Shown piece after piece: positions 1 through 8,209 of a DNA stretch of 16,432 nucleotides; position 1 is the stretch's first letter, and every line of letters starts with the position of its first letter. Source of the DNA: Gammaproteobacteria bacterium (GTDB taxonomy: Bacteria > Pseudomonadota > Gammaproteobacteria > Xanthomonadales > Rhodanobacteraceae); assembly GCA_005877675.1 (NCBI GenBank), contig VBNZ01000152.1, positions 487 to 16,918 on the forward strand. Reading direction: 5' to 3'. Below the pieces are notes generated by a model that saw only the letters and a program-made list of their open reading frames with translations, ran no database searches and was not told the DNA's origin. The position numbers were made by a program, and so were the translations under genes.

Positions 1-1
1 C

Positions 2-367
2 ATGACTACCGAACAAATTGCGAAACGCCTGGTTGAGCTGTGCGGCAAAGGCGAATACGAGCAGGCGCAGAAAGAACTATACGCGGACGACGCTGTGAGC
101 ATCGAAATGGAAGGCTCCACCGGCCTCGGCAACGCCAAGGGGCTGCCGGCGATTTTCGAGAAAGGGCACCAGTTCAACGCCATGGTCGAAGCCGTGCACG
201 GCAGCAGCGTCAGCGAGCCGGTGATCGCTGGCAACTGGTTCAGCGTCGCGATGACGCTCGATGCCACGATGAAGGGCCGCGGCCGCGTGAACATGCGCGA
301 GATCGGTGTCTACGCAGTGCGTAACGGCAAGATCACGCGCGAGCAGTTTTTCTACGATGTTGGGTAG
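2..367 (+). CDS. SnoaL-like / NTF2-like family protein
   Basis: A 121-residue protein with the size and pattern of the SnoaL/NTF2-like fold. It opens with an amphipathic helix (TTEQIAKRLVELCGKGEYEQ), followed by a second helix with a 'LYADDAVSIEM' strand, which is how these small cone-shaped alpha+beta domains begin. It ends in paired strands (IGVYAVRNGKITREQFFYDV), the usual last hairpin of the family. Such proteins may be isomerases, hydrolases or simple binding domains, and no catalytic residue can be assigned here, so substrate and role are unknown. The ATG lies at the second base of the window, so its ribosome binding site is not visible and a longer N-terminus cannot be excluded, although 121 residues is a normal full length. 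The stop codon sits inside a REP-like palindrome. It converges with rpoD. Confidence is good for the fold and low for any function. Confidence 0.8.
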   Translation: MTTEQIAKRLVELCGKGEYEQAQKELYADDAVSIEMEGSTGLGNAKGLPAIFEKGHQFNAMVEAVHGSSVSEPVIAGNWFSVAMTLDATMKGRGRVNMREIGVYAVRNGKITREQFFYDVG

Positions 368-434
368 GGGCGCGATTTATCGCGCCTACGAATACCCAAG
401 ACAAACCGGGCGCGATGAATCGCGCCCTACCCCC
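362..434. repeat. Pair of REP-like palindromes in inverted orientation
   Basis: Two related units lie between the convergent first gene and rpoD. Unit one (362-390) is gggtagg followed by the hairpin GGCGCGATTTATCGCGCC. Unit two (408-434) is the hairpin GGGCGCGATGAATCGCGCCC followed by taccc. The reverse complement of unit two closely matches unit one, so the pair is head-to-head, like the BIME arrangement of REP elements. The first unit covers the stop codon of the upstream gene (365-367). The position between convergent genes suits a bidirectional transcript-end or mRNA 3' stabilising structure, but there is no T-run, so this role is inferred. Confidence 0.75.
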
Positions 435-444
435 TACAACGCGC

Positions 445-2298
<1,854 letters not shown>

Positions 2299-2328
2299 GG
2301 ATCGTGAATCTTTGGACAAAGACAAGGG

Positions 2329-2347
2329 AGTATAGGAGGGGTGTCAA
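2329..2347 (-). promoter_or_regulatory. Candidate rpoD promoter boxes
   Basis: On the minus strand, TATACT (2329-2334) is a close match to a -10 hexamer and would start transcription about 25 bases before the rpoD ATG. A perfect TTGACA (2342-2347) lies only 7 bases upstream of it, too close to be its -35 partner. The two boxes may therefore belong to different or overlapping promoters, or be a coincidence. This is a visual match only. Confidence 0.3.
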
Positions 2348-2365
2348 GGCGAGGCCTGCGCGCTT

Positions 2366-2391
2366 ACGCGATGCGTTGGGGCGCATCGCGT
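2366..2391. terminator. Strong perfect hairpin between dtd and rpoD
   Basis: ACGCGATGCG (2366-2375) and CGCATCGCGT (2382-2391) form a perfect 10-bp stem with a 6-base loop. The hairpin lies 28 bases past the dtd stop and before the candidate rpoD promoter. There is no U-run after it on the minus strand, so it is not a classic intrinsic terminator. It may separate the dtd and rpoD transcripts, block decay, or be an operator; the terminator label is tentative. Confidence 0.4.
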
Positions 2392-2419
2392 GCGACGGCC
2401 GAGGGTGAGCCACGGATGG

Positions 2420-2860
2420 CTAGCGCACCTCCAGCCAAAATGTCACGGGCCCGTCGTTGATGAGGCTCACCTTCATATGGGCCCCAAATCGCCCAATTTC
2501 CACTTGTGAATGCAGATTTCTTGCCATTTCGACCAGCCGATTGAACCAACGTTCCCCCTCGGCAGGCGTTGCCGCGGTGCTGAAGCCGGGGCGCATGCCC
2601 TGGCGCGTGTCCGCAGCGAGCGTAAATTGCGATACCAGCAGCAAACCGCCGCCGGTCTGACTCAGCGACAGGTTCATCTTGCCCTCGGCATCGGCGAAGA
2701 CGCGGTAGCCCAGCAGGCGCTCGACCAGGCGCTGTGCCTGAGTCTCGCCATCGCCCGGCTGCACCGCGACGAGCGCGAGCAGGCCCTTGCCGATGGCGCC
2801 GACCATTGCACCGGCCACCTCGACCCGGGCCTCCTCGACCCGCTGGATCAGCGCGATCAT
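2420..2860 (-). CDS. dtd: D-aminoacyl-tRNA deacylase Dtd
   Basis: This enzyme hydrolyses the ester bond of D-aminoacyl-tRNAs, and of glycyl-tRNA(Ala) in related enzymes, which keeps D-amino acids out of protein synthesis in the cytoplasm. The protein has 146 residues, the standard family length. Both hallmark motifs are present: SQFTL near residues 77-81, which forms the proofreading pocket with its Thr, and the C-terminal NDGPVTF, which carries the cross-subunit Gly-Pro. The start MIALIQRVEEARV is the conserved N-terminus, and AAGGA lies a good distance upstream of the ATG (2858-2860). It is divergent from the lipid A acyltransferase and upstream of rpoD on the same strand, separated by a strong hairpin. 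Nothing looks damaged. Confidence 0.96.
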   Translation of the reverse strand: MIALIQRVEEARVEVAGAMVGAIGKGLLALVAVQPGDGETQAQRLVERLLGYRVFADAEGKMNLSLSQTGGGLLLVSQFTLAADTRQGMRPGFSTAATPAEGERWFNRLVEMARNLHSQVEIGRFGAHMKVSLINDGPVTFWLEVR

Positions 2861-2931
2861 CCCGTATCCTTCGTGTTTGAGAACGTGCCATGCTCGCGGC
2901 GTGGCACTGCGTGGTCAATGGCCGCCGCAGC

Positions 2932-3876
2932 ATGCCCACGCCGCGCTTACCGTCGCAGCGTTTAGAATCTGGCGTTTTCGTCTGGATCGCATTCATTGTG
3001 CGTTGGCCTATTGCAATCTTGTACGGCCTGTTGCGCCTCGCGGGGTTATTGCCGCTGCGCGTGCTGCATGCGGCAGGCGCCGCGCTTGGCTGGCTGCTAG
3101 GGCGGGTCGACAATCCGCTGCGGCGCAAGGCCGAAGACACCCTGTCATACGTAAAGACGCAATTTGGTGCGCAAACGTGTCAGGAATTCATGCGCGAGGC
3201 GCTGATCGAGGCCGGCAAGTCGTTTACCGAAATCGCCAAGATCTGGACCGGCGATCCGCGCCGCAATCTTGCGTTGATTCGCAAAGTGCACGGCGGCGAG
3301 CTGTTCGATGCTGCGCTGCAATCCGGCCAAGGCCTGATCATCGCCGCGCCGCACCTCGGTTGCTGGGAACTGCTCAATTACTGGCTGTGCAGCCGCGTTG
3401 AGCACCTTGCGATCGCCTATCGACCGCCGCGCTATGTCGATCTCGAACCGTTGCTGATCCGCGCTCGCGGCTCACTGGCGGTCGAACAGGTGCGTGCAGA
3501 AGGCGCGGCCGGCGTACGCGCACTGTTCAAACGTCTCGCCGCCGGCGGTGTGGTCGGCATCCTGCCCGACCAGCAGCCCAAGCAGGGCGAAGGCGAATTT
3601 GCGCCCTTTTTTGGCAGCGACGCGCTGACCATGGTGTTGCTCTCGCGCCTCGCGCAGCGCACCGGCGCGACGGTGCTGTTCGCCTTCGTCGAGCGTCTGC
3701 CGCGCGCAGCGGGTTATGCGCTGCATTTCCTGCCCGCACCCGCCGATATCGCCGACCGCGATCTGACTCGCGCGGTCGCCGCCCTCAACCGCGGCATCGA
3801 AGACTGCGTGCGCATCGCGCCGTTGCAGTATCAATGGCACTACAAGCGCTATTCGATCCGACCGCAGGCGAACTAA
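2932..3876 (+). CDS. Lipid A biosynthesis acyltransferase (LpxL/HtrB family)
   Basis: A membrane-associated acyltransferase of the LpxL/LpxM family, which adds a secondary acyl chain to the Kdo2-lipid A precursor at the inner face of the cytoplasmic membrane. An N-terminal hydrophobic anchor (IAILYGLLRLAGLLPLRVL) is followed by the family's catalytic H-x4-D/E signature, here HLGCWE with the His codon at 3352. The block GILPDQQPKQGEGEFAPFFG is typical of the family, and the protein ends with the usual QYQWHYKRY. The length is 314 residues from the ATG at 2932. A GTG at 2998 (VRWPIAILYG) would give 292 residues and puts the anchor at the very N-terminus. A TAGAAT box at 2963-2968 lies just upstream of that GTG, so the shorter start is a serious alternative. 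The acyl chain and position cannot be read from sequence. Its stop codon overlaps that of the convergent membrane protein. Confidence 0.92.
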   Translation: MPTPRLPSQRLESGVFVWIAFIVRWPIAILYGLLRLAGLLPLRVLHAAGAALGWLLGRVDNPLRRKAEDTLSYVKTQFGAQTCQEFMREALIEAGKSFTEIAKIWTGDPRRNLALIRKVHGGELFDAALQSGQGLIIAAPHLGCWELLNYWLCSRVEHLAIAYRPPRYVDLEPLLIRARGSLAVEQVRAEGAAGVRALFKRLAAGGVVGILPDQQPKQGEGEFAPFFGSDALTMVLLSRLAQRTGATVLFAFVERLPRAAGYALHFLPAPADIADRDLTRAVAALNRGIEDCVRIAPLQYQWHYKRYSIRPQAN

Positions 3877-5534
3877 TCGCAACGCGGCTCGAGAACTCGC
3901 AGCGGCACATTGCTGGCGACCAGCGCGGCGCCGCGCCAGCGCTGCGGCGCAACTTCGCGCAGCAAGCCGACGATGTGCGCGTCCTGCGCGACGAGCAGTC
4001 GGACGGGCGTGCAAGCCAGTGCGGGCAAGGTCGCCTCGATGCGCTGCGCCTCGGTGTTGATGCCGTTGTTCACCGCGACGATTCTTAGATCGACCGGCGC
4101 GACCGCGCGCGCATCACTCGGTATATTTTCCCCGATCTGCGCCGCCTCGGCCCAGGCGAACGGCCCGGTGGCGTAGCGGCGCATAGCGGCGGCGCCGGCT
4201 CGCGTGTCGCCGGGATCGGTCTCGCCGGGGCCGCCGCGATCGGGCCACACGCCGACGACGGCTGCGAGCGCAGCATCGTCGGCGATTTCGCGCTGATGCT
4301 GCATGATTCTTGTCATGCCGATTTCGACTGGCAGCGCGAGCAAGGAAACTGCGAACGCGATGCCGAGCGCAATGCGCCGTGTCGATGCCGATCCGATCAG
4401 GGCGATCAGCATGCCGCTCCACCCCAGCGTAGACCAGGGCAGGTAACGCGGCGCGTACAACTGGGTCGGATACTGCGCGAAATAGTCCGCACGCGACAAC
4501 GCGATCACGCCGGACACACCGACGCCGAACCACGCGAGCGCAATCCCGATCCGCATCGTCTCATTCGACGAGCGGCGCGCGCGCAGGGTGGCGAACGCGA
4601 GCGACACCACCAACAGCGTACCGCACAGGCTTTGCGGCAGCAGACTCGTATGCACATCGCCGAACGCATGCTGCCATGCGCGCGCGCAGGCGAGAGCGAA
4701 GGCGCCGAATGGTGCCGGGATTTGTGCCGCCGCTACGGGATCGACTACAGGCCAAAGCAGATATTGCACGGGCGCAGCGAGCTGGCTTAACGCATACACC
4801 AGCTGTTCGGCGGGTGCGAGCGTAAGCGGAATCGATTGGTCGCGCTTGAGCATCCAATACACAGCCAATGTGATCAGCAGTCCCGCACTCGCAATTGCAA
4901 AGGCCGAGCCTGCGGCGCGCCGCAGGAACAGCAACGCGCCGAGCGCGACAAAGGCTGCGATGCCGCTGCCGAAGTTGAGCGCAGCACCAAGGCACAGCGC
5001 GGCGGCGAACACCACACGTACCGGGGTGATCGCAGCATCATCGCTTGCGAGCACTGCGATCGTCACGACGAGCAGGAACAGCACACAGTACACATGCAGG
5101 CCGTCGTTGGCATGCGCCAGCGCGCGCTCGTTGACGAGCCAGAACAAGCCCAGCGCCAGGGCGCAGGCCGCTGCCGCACGCGCCGCGGGCGCCTGCTGTG
5201 GCGCAGACAGCAGCCGGCGCAACAGTACGGCGAACGTTGCGAGCGCAAGCGCGAGCGCAGTGGCGATCTGCAAAACTTCAGAACCGGCAAACCAGCGCAG
5301 ATCGGCAAGGCGCACGAGATTGGCGAGGATTTCCGCATGTCCGTTGTCGACCGTGAGCACGCTCGCAGGAAACGATTGCGTCAACAGGCGCGCGTAATGC
5401 CGCCACGCATCGGCGTAGGGCACGCGCGGCGCAAGCCAGGCGGATGCGCCTATACCCGTCAGCACATAAGCAGTCGCAGCGAAATAAAAGTACGTCTGCA
5501 GCAACCCTCCGCGCGTCGCTTGCGCGGTTTTCAT
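3873..5534 (-). CDS. Large polytopic membrane protein of unknown function
   Basis: A 553-residue protein I cannot assign to a named family. About 10 hydrophobic segments are spread over residues 12 to about 405, for example YFYFAATAYVLTGIGASAWL near the start, VLQIATALALALATFAVLL and CVLFLLVVTIAVLA. A soluble tail of about 150 residues follows, presumably on one face of the membrane. The first loop, between TM1 and TM2, is distinctive: PYADAWRHYARLL and then TVDNGHAEILANLVRLADLR. It carries Asp, Glu and His residues in the position where GT-C glycosyltransferases keep catalytic acids, but there is no clear PMT or ArnT signature, so enzyme activity is only a possibility. The ATG overlaps the stop of the upstream TPR gene by four bases (ATGA, 5531-5534), which indicates translational coupling. 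The stop overlaps that of the lipid A acyltransferase. Confidence 0.85.
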   Translation of the reverse strand: MKTAQATRGGLLQTYFYFAATAYVLTGIGASAWLAPRVPYADAWRHYARLLTQSFPASVLTVDNGHAEILANLVRLADLRWFAGSEVLQIATALALALATFAVLLRRLLSAPQQAPAARAAAACALALGLFWLVNERALAHANDGLHVYCVLFLLVVTIAVLASDDAAITPVRVVFAAALCLGAALNFGSGIAAFVALGALLFLRRAAGSAFAIASAGLLITLAVYWMLKRDQSIPLTLAPAEQLVYALSQLAAPVQYLLWPVVDPVAAAQIPAPFGAFALACARAWQHAFGDVHTSLLPQSLCGTLLVVSLAFATLRARRSSNETMRIGIALAWFGVGVSGVIALSRADYFAQYPTQLYAPRYLPWSTLGWSGMLIALIGSASTRRIALGIAFAVSLLALPVEIGMTRIMQHQREIADDAALAAVVGVWPDRGGPGETDPGDTRAGAAAMRRYATGPFAWAEAAQIGENIPSDARAVAPVDLRIVAVNNGINTEAQRIEATLPALACTPVRLLVAQDAHIVGLLREVAPQRWRGAALVASNVPLRVLEPRCD

Positions 5535-5848
5535 CGCGGCCGCTCCAGCCGACGCAGGAACACGCTCATCTCCTTTTGCGCCTGCTTGTCGCCGCGCTTG
5601 ACCGCGGCGGCAATGCCGTTGCGATAGGCCTCGATTGCCGCCGGCGCATCGCCCGTGTCGGCGAGCGTCTTGCCAAGCAGCTTCCAGGCGGCGGAGTAGT
5701 CCGGATCGAACTTCAGCGCCGCGCGCAATTGCTCGATTGCCGCGGGCGCATCATTCTGCGTGAGCAGCGCGTTGGCGAGAGAGACGCGCAGCAGTGCGCC
5801 GTCGCGCAGGCCGCCGCACATCTGTCGCAGACGCTCAATCGTATCCAT
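5531..5848 (-). CDS. Small TPR-repeat protein
   Basis: A 105-residue protein made mostly of tetratricopeptide-like helices. One repeat runs through ALLRVSLANALLTQNDAPAA, and the next shows the classic pattern AIEQLRAALKFDPDYSAAWK followed by LLGKTLADTGDAPAAIEAYR. The C-terminus is basic (KRGDKQAQKEMSVFLRRLER). There is no signal peptide, so it should be cytoplasmic and act as a protein-binding adaptor. Its stop codon overlaps the ATG of the 553-residue membrane protein (ATGA), so the two products are probably made together and may interact; that partnership is inferred from gene order only. The start codon lacks an obvious Shine-Dalgarno. It lies 57 bases downstream of the patatin stop on the same strand, so read-through from the bdhA/patatin transcript is possible. 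Confidence 0.85.
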   Translation of the reverse strand: MDTIERLRQMCGGLRDGALLRVSLANALLTQNDAPAAIEQLRAALKFDPDYSAAWKLLGKTLADTGDAPAAIEAYRNGIAAAVKRGDKQAQKEMSVFLRRLERPR

Positions 5849-5905
5849 GCGTGCGGCACGTTGCGCGCTTCGTCCACTCGCCGCTCAGCGCTGATGGTTC
5901 ACACA

Positions 5906-7164
5906 TCAGCGATTCACATCATGCGTCACCGCACCGACGCGACGCGACGGCGGCACGAAGAATTCGCGACGCTTGAGCGTGCGCTGCATGTCGGCGAGAC
6001 CTGCCTGCCAGTGCTCGCGCATCGTGCTCGGCGCGAACGCGTAGTCCTTGTACTGCTCCTCGAACGGCTTGGCGTGATAAATCAGGTGCACGATGTTGTA
6101 GACGCGATCGGACAGCCACGGTTCGAGCTCGCGGCGCATTTCCGCGGTGACATGCGAGGGTGGAAACTCCTTGAGCAGTGCGTTCAGCGTCGTGCGCAGG
6201 TCTTGCCATTGGCGAATCACCTGGGTGTGGAAGCGCGTGCGACTCGAATACTGGATGTCCTTCTGTCGTTCGAGCACGTCGGCAAGATTGCGCGGCAGCA
6301 CGCCGCGCGCGCGCCACAAGTCGACCTGGAGCACGAGACTATCGCGACGCGGCAGCGAGCCGAGCACGTGATCGAGCGGTGTGTTCGAGACAACGCCGCC
6401 GTCCCAGTAGTGCTCGCCGTCGATCTCCACCGCGCGAAAGTACGCCGGCAGGCAGGCCGAAGCCATCACGGCCTGCGCGGTGAGCTGGTGGCCCGTGAAG
6501 ATCACCGCTTTGCCGCTGCGAACATGCGTGGCCGAAACGAAGACCTTGAACGGCCCGCGTGCGACCGCGCGTTGATGCGATCGAAATCGACGAGCTGTTC
6601 GAGCGTCGTCTTGAGCGGCGCGGTGTCGTAGTAACTCGTTGCCGAAGCGCCATTGCTGACGAACGGCAGCGGCGGCGGCACGCGCGGCACGAAGAATCCG
6701 CTTTGGCCGAACAGCAGCGCGGCGAGCGCGCCCTGCGAATCGGCATAGGCAAGCAGCTTGTTGCGCCACGGCAGCGCGTCGAGCCATTGCCGCTGCAGAT
6801 CGAGCGCGGCTTGCGCGAGCGGCAGCGCCGGCACCGACACACGCTCCCAGAACGCGCGCAGGCGTTCGACGCGCTGCTCAGGCGCATTGCCCGCAAGCAA
6901 GGCTGCATTGATCGCGCCGATTGAAATGCCCGCGAACCAGTTCGGACGAATGCCCGCTTCGTGCAAGCCTTCGTAAACGCCGCACTGATACGAACCGAGC
7001 GCGCCGCCGCCCTGCAGCACCAGCGCGACGGTTTCGTAGCGCTGCGCTGACTCAGACGGCGTCGCTATCGCCTTCGGCGCAGGTGCAACGACGAGCTCGG
7101 CGCGATTTTTTGCTGCCGTAGGCGCAGCTGCGGCGCGCGGCTTCTTGCGCGGTCCGGAGGCCAT
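5906..7164 (-). pseudogene. Patatin-like phospholipase with DUF3734-type C-terminus, frameshifted
   Basis: The gene encodes a patatin-fold lipid acyl hydrolase read in two frames. The first part (7164 to about 6566) carries a basic Ala/Lys/Pro-rich N-terminus, the oxyanion-hole loop QGGGALG (residues 51-57) and the nucleophile elbow GISIG with Ser81. The second part (about 6565 to 5906) carries the catalytic-dyad Asp in WDGGVVSNTPL and a C-terminal region typical of DUF3734 patatins (RQKDIQYSSRTR). The frames join at LVDFDRINAR / VARGPFKVFVSATHV, where restoring one base near 6565-6567 gives a continuous protein of about 419 residues. As written, translation in the first frame ends at 6502 after unrelated residues, so the Asp is lost. 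The start is three bases after the bdhA stop, so it is the second gene of that operon, as in the bdhA-patD pair described in Legionella. A sequencing error is as likely as a true pseudogene. Confidence 0.85.
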
Positions 7165-7167
7165 CGC

Positions 7168-7950
7168 TTACTGCATAAACCAGCCGTGGCTCACCACCAG
7201 AGACTGGCCGGTGAGTGCGTTCGTTTCGAATCCGCCGAAGAACAGCGCGCACTGCGCAACGTCGTCGACCGTGGTGAATTCGCCGTCGACGGTATCCTTG
7301 AGCATGACGTTTTTGATCACGTCGGCCTCGGAAATGTTGAGCGCCTTGGCCTGCTCGGGAATCTGCTTGTCGACGAGCGGCGTGCGCACGAAGCCCGGGC
7401 AGATCACGTTTGCCCGCACACCGTGCGCGGCGCCCTCCTTCGCCACGACCTTGGCCAGGCCGATCAGCGCGTGCTTGGCCGCAACGTAGGGCGCCTTAAG
7501 CTTGGACGCTTCCTTTGAATGCACCGAGCCCATGTAAATGATTGCACCGCCCTTGCCCGCTGCGTACATGTGCTTGACCGCCGCGCGCGTCGTGAGGAAG
7601 GCGCCATCGACGTGGATCGCCATGAGCTTCTTCCAGTCGGCGTAGGCAAAATCCTCGATCGGGTTGACGATCTGGATGCCGGCGTTGGAAACGAGGATGT
7701 CGATGCTGCCGAGATCCTTGACGCACTTGTCGATGCCGGCGTTGACTGCGTCTTCATCGGTCACATCCATGATGACTGTCGTCGCGTTGACCCCGCGCGC
7801 CTTGATTTCGGCGACGGCCGCATCGGCCGCGGCCTGGTTGATGTCGGCAACCGCGATATGCGCACCGTTGTCCGCATACACCTCGGCGATGCGCTTGCCG
7901 ATGCCGCTCGCGGCGCCCGTGATCAGGGCGACTTTGCCTTTTACGCTCAT
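7168..7950 (-). CDS. bdhA: 3-hydroxybutyrate dehydrogenase (short-chain dehydrogenase)
   Basis: This enzyme interconverts (R)-3-hydroxybutyrate and acetoacetate with NAD(H), a step in poly-3-hydroxybutyrate and ketone-body use in the cytoplasm. It is a classical short-chain dehydrogenase of 260 residues: the cofactor motif TGAASGIG is at 11-18, NAG at 89-91, the catalytic Ser at 142 (YMGSVHS), and Tyr155 and Lys159 in YVAAKHAL. VHSKEASKLKAPYVAAKH and the C-terminal LVVSHGWFMQ resemble bacterial BdhA closely. The ATG at 7950 is preceded by AAGGAAAA at a good distance. The same frame stays open to 8010, but that extension is translated repeat sequence and is rejected. The patatin-like gene follows after three bases, so both probably share a transcript starting inside or next to the inverted repeat upstream. 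SDR function calls can be wrong, but the operon context supports this one. Confidence 0.93.
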   Translation of the reverse strand: MSVKGKVALITGAASGIGKRIAEVYADNGAHIAVADINQAAADAAVAEIKARGVNATTVIMDVTDEDAVNAGIDKCVKDLGSIDILVSNAGIQIVNPIEDFAYADWKKLMAIHVDGAFLTTRAAVKHMYAAGKGGAIIYMGSVHSKEASKLKAPYVAAKHALIGLAKVVAKEGAAHGVRANVICPGFVRTPLVDKQIPEQAKALNISEADVIKNVMLKDTVDGEFTTVDDVAQCALFFGGFETNALTGQSLVVSHGWFMQ

Positions 7951-7983
7951 GGGTTTTCCTTGTGGGTCGGGAAGAAAAAAGCG

Positions 7984-8134
7984 TTTGACACGGATTACAC
8001 GGATGAACACCGATAAAAGCCGATCAAGCGATGAGCACAGGATAAGAGCAAGCGGATTGCAATTGTCTTAAACCTTCGTCGAATTCCGCTCTATCCGCTT
8101 CTCTCCGCGTCCATCCGTGTAATCCGTGGTCAAA
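7984..8134. repeat. Large imperfect inverted repeat (extragenic palindrome) upstream of bdhA
   Basis: This fills most of the 196-base stretch without a gene (7951-8146). The left arm 7984-8020 and right arm 8097-8134 are inverted copies about 37 bases long. They share a perfect 17-bp core, CACGGATTACACGGATG at 7989-8005 and its complement at 8112-8128. Between the arms lie about 76 bases with weaker further pairing (for example around agcggat at 8051 and atccgct at 8092). This sequence type is a dispersed extragenic repeat that often yields spurious peptides such as FIRVIRV, as it does here in the bdhA frame. No transposase or direct target repeats were seen. As RNA it could fold into a long hairpin before the bdhA message. 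Confidence 0.8.
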
Positions 8135-8146
8135 ATGCTCTGCGGC

Positions 8147-8209
8147 TTATTCGTCGCGAGCGGACGACTTCACATCGACGCCGAGGTCACGCAGCTTGCG
8201 ATACAGGTG
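8147..8209 (-). pseudogene. Out-of-frame remnant of the NtrX-type Fis/HTH domain
   Basis: Reading the minus strand from 8209 gives HLYRKLRDLGVDVKSSARDE and a TAA at 8147-8149. HLYRKLRDLG is the recognition-helix end of the Fis-type helix-turn-helix that closes NtrX/NtrC family proteins. It lies in a different frame from the upstream response regulator, whose TGA is at 8187-8189, so the two reading frames overlap. The first half of the DNA-binding domain is missing altogether. This is the orphaned tail of the same original gene. Confidence 0.8.

Noticed and set aside
5890..5910. A 7-bp stem hairpin (GCTGATG / CATCAGC) over the patatin stop.
   Set aside because: The stem is short and no U-run follows, so it is not convincing as a terminator. 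It may be chance.
6540..6600. Programmed ribosomal frameshifting in the patatin gene.
   Set aside because: No slippery heptamer, stem-loop or internal Shine-Dalgarno of the usual kind is visible at the junction. A missing base explains it more simply.
7951..8010. A longer BdhA start giving FIRVIRV-type residues.
   Set aside because: These residues are translated from the extragenic repeat. The ATG at 7950 has a clear Shine-Dalgarno and begins at the usual SDR N-terminus.
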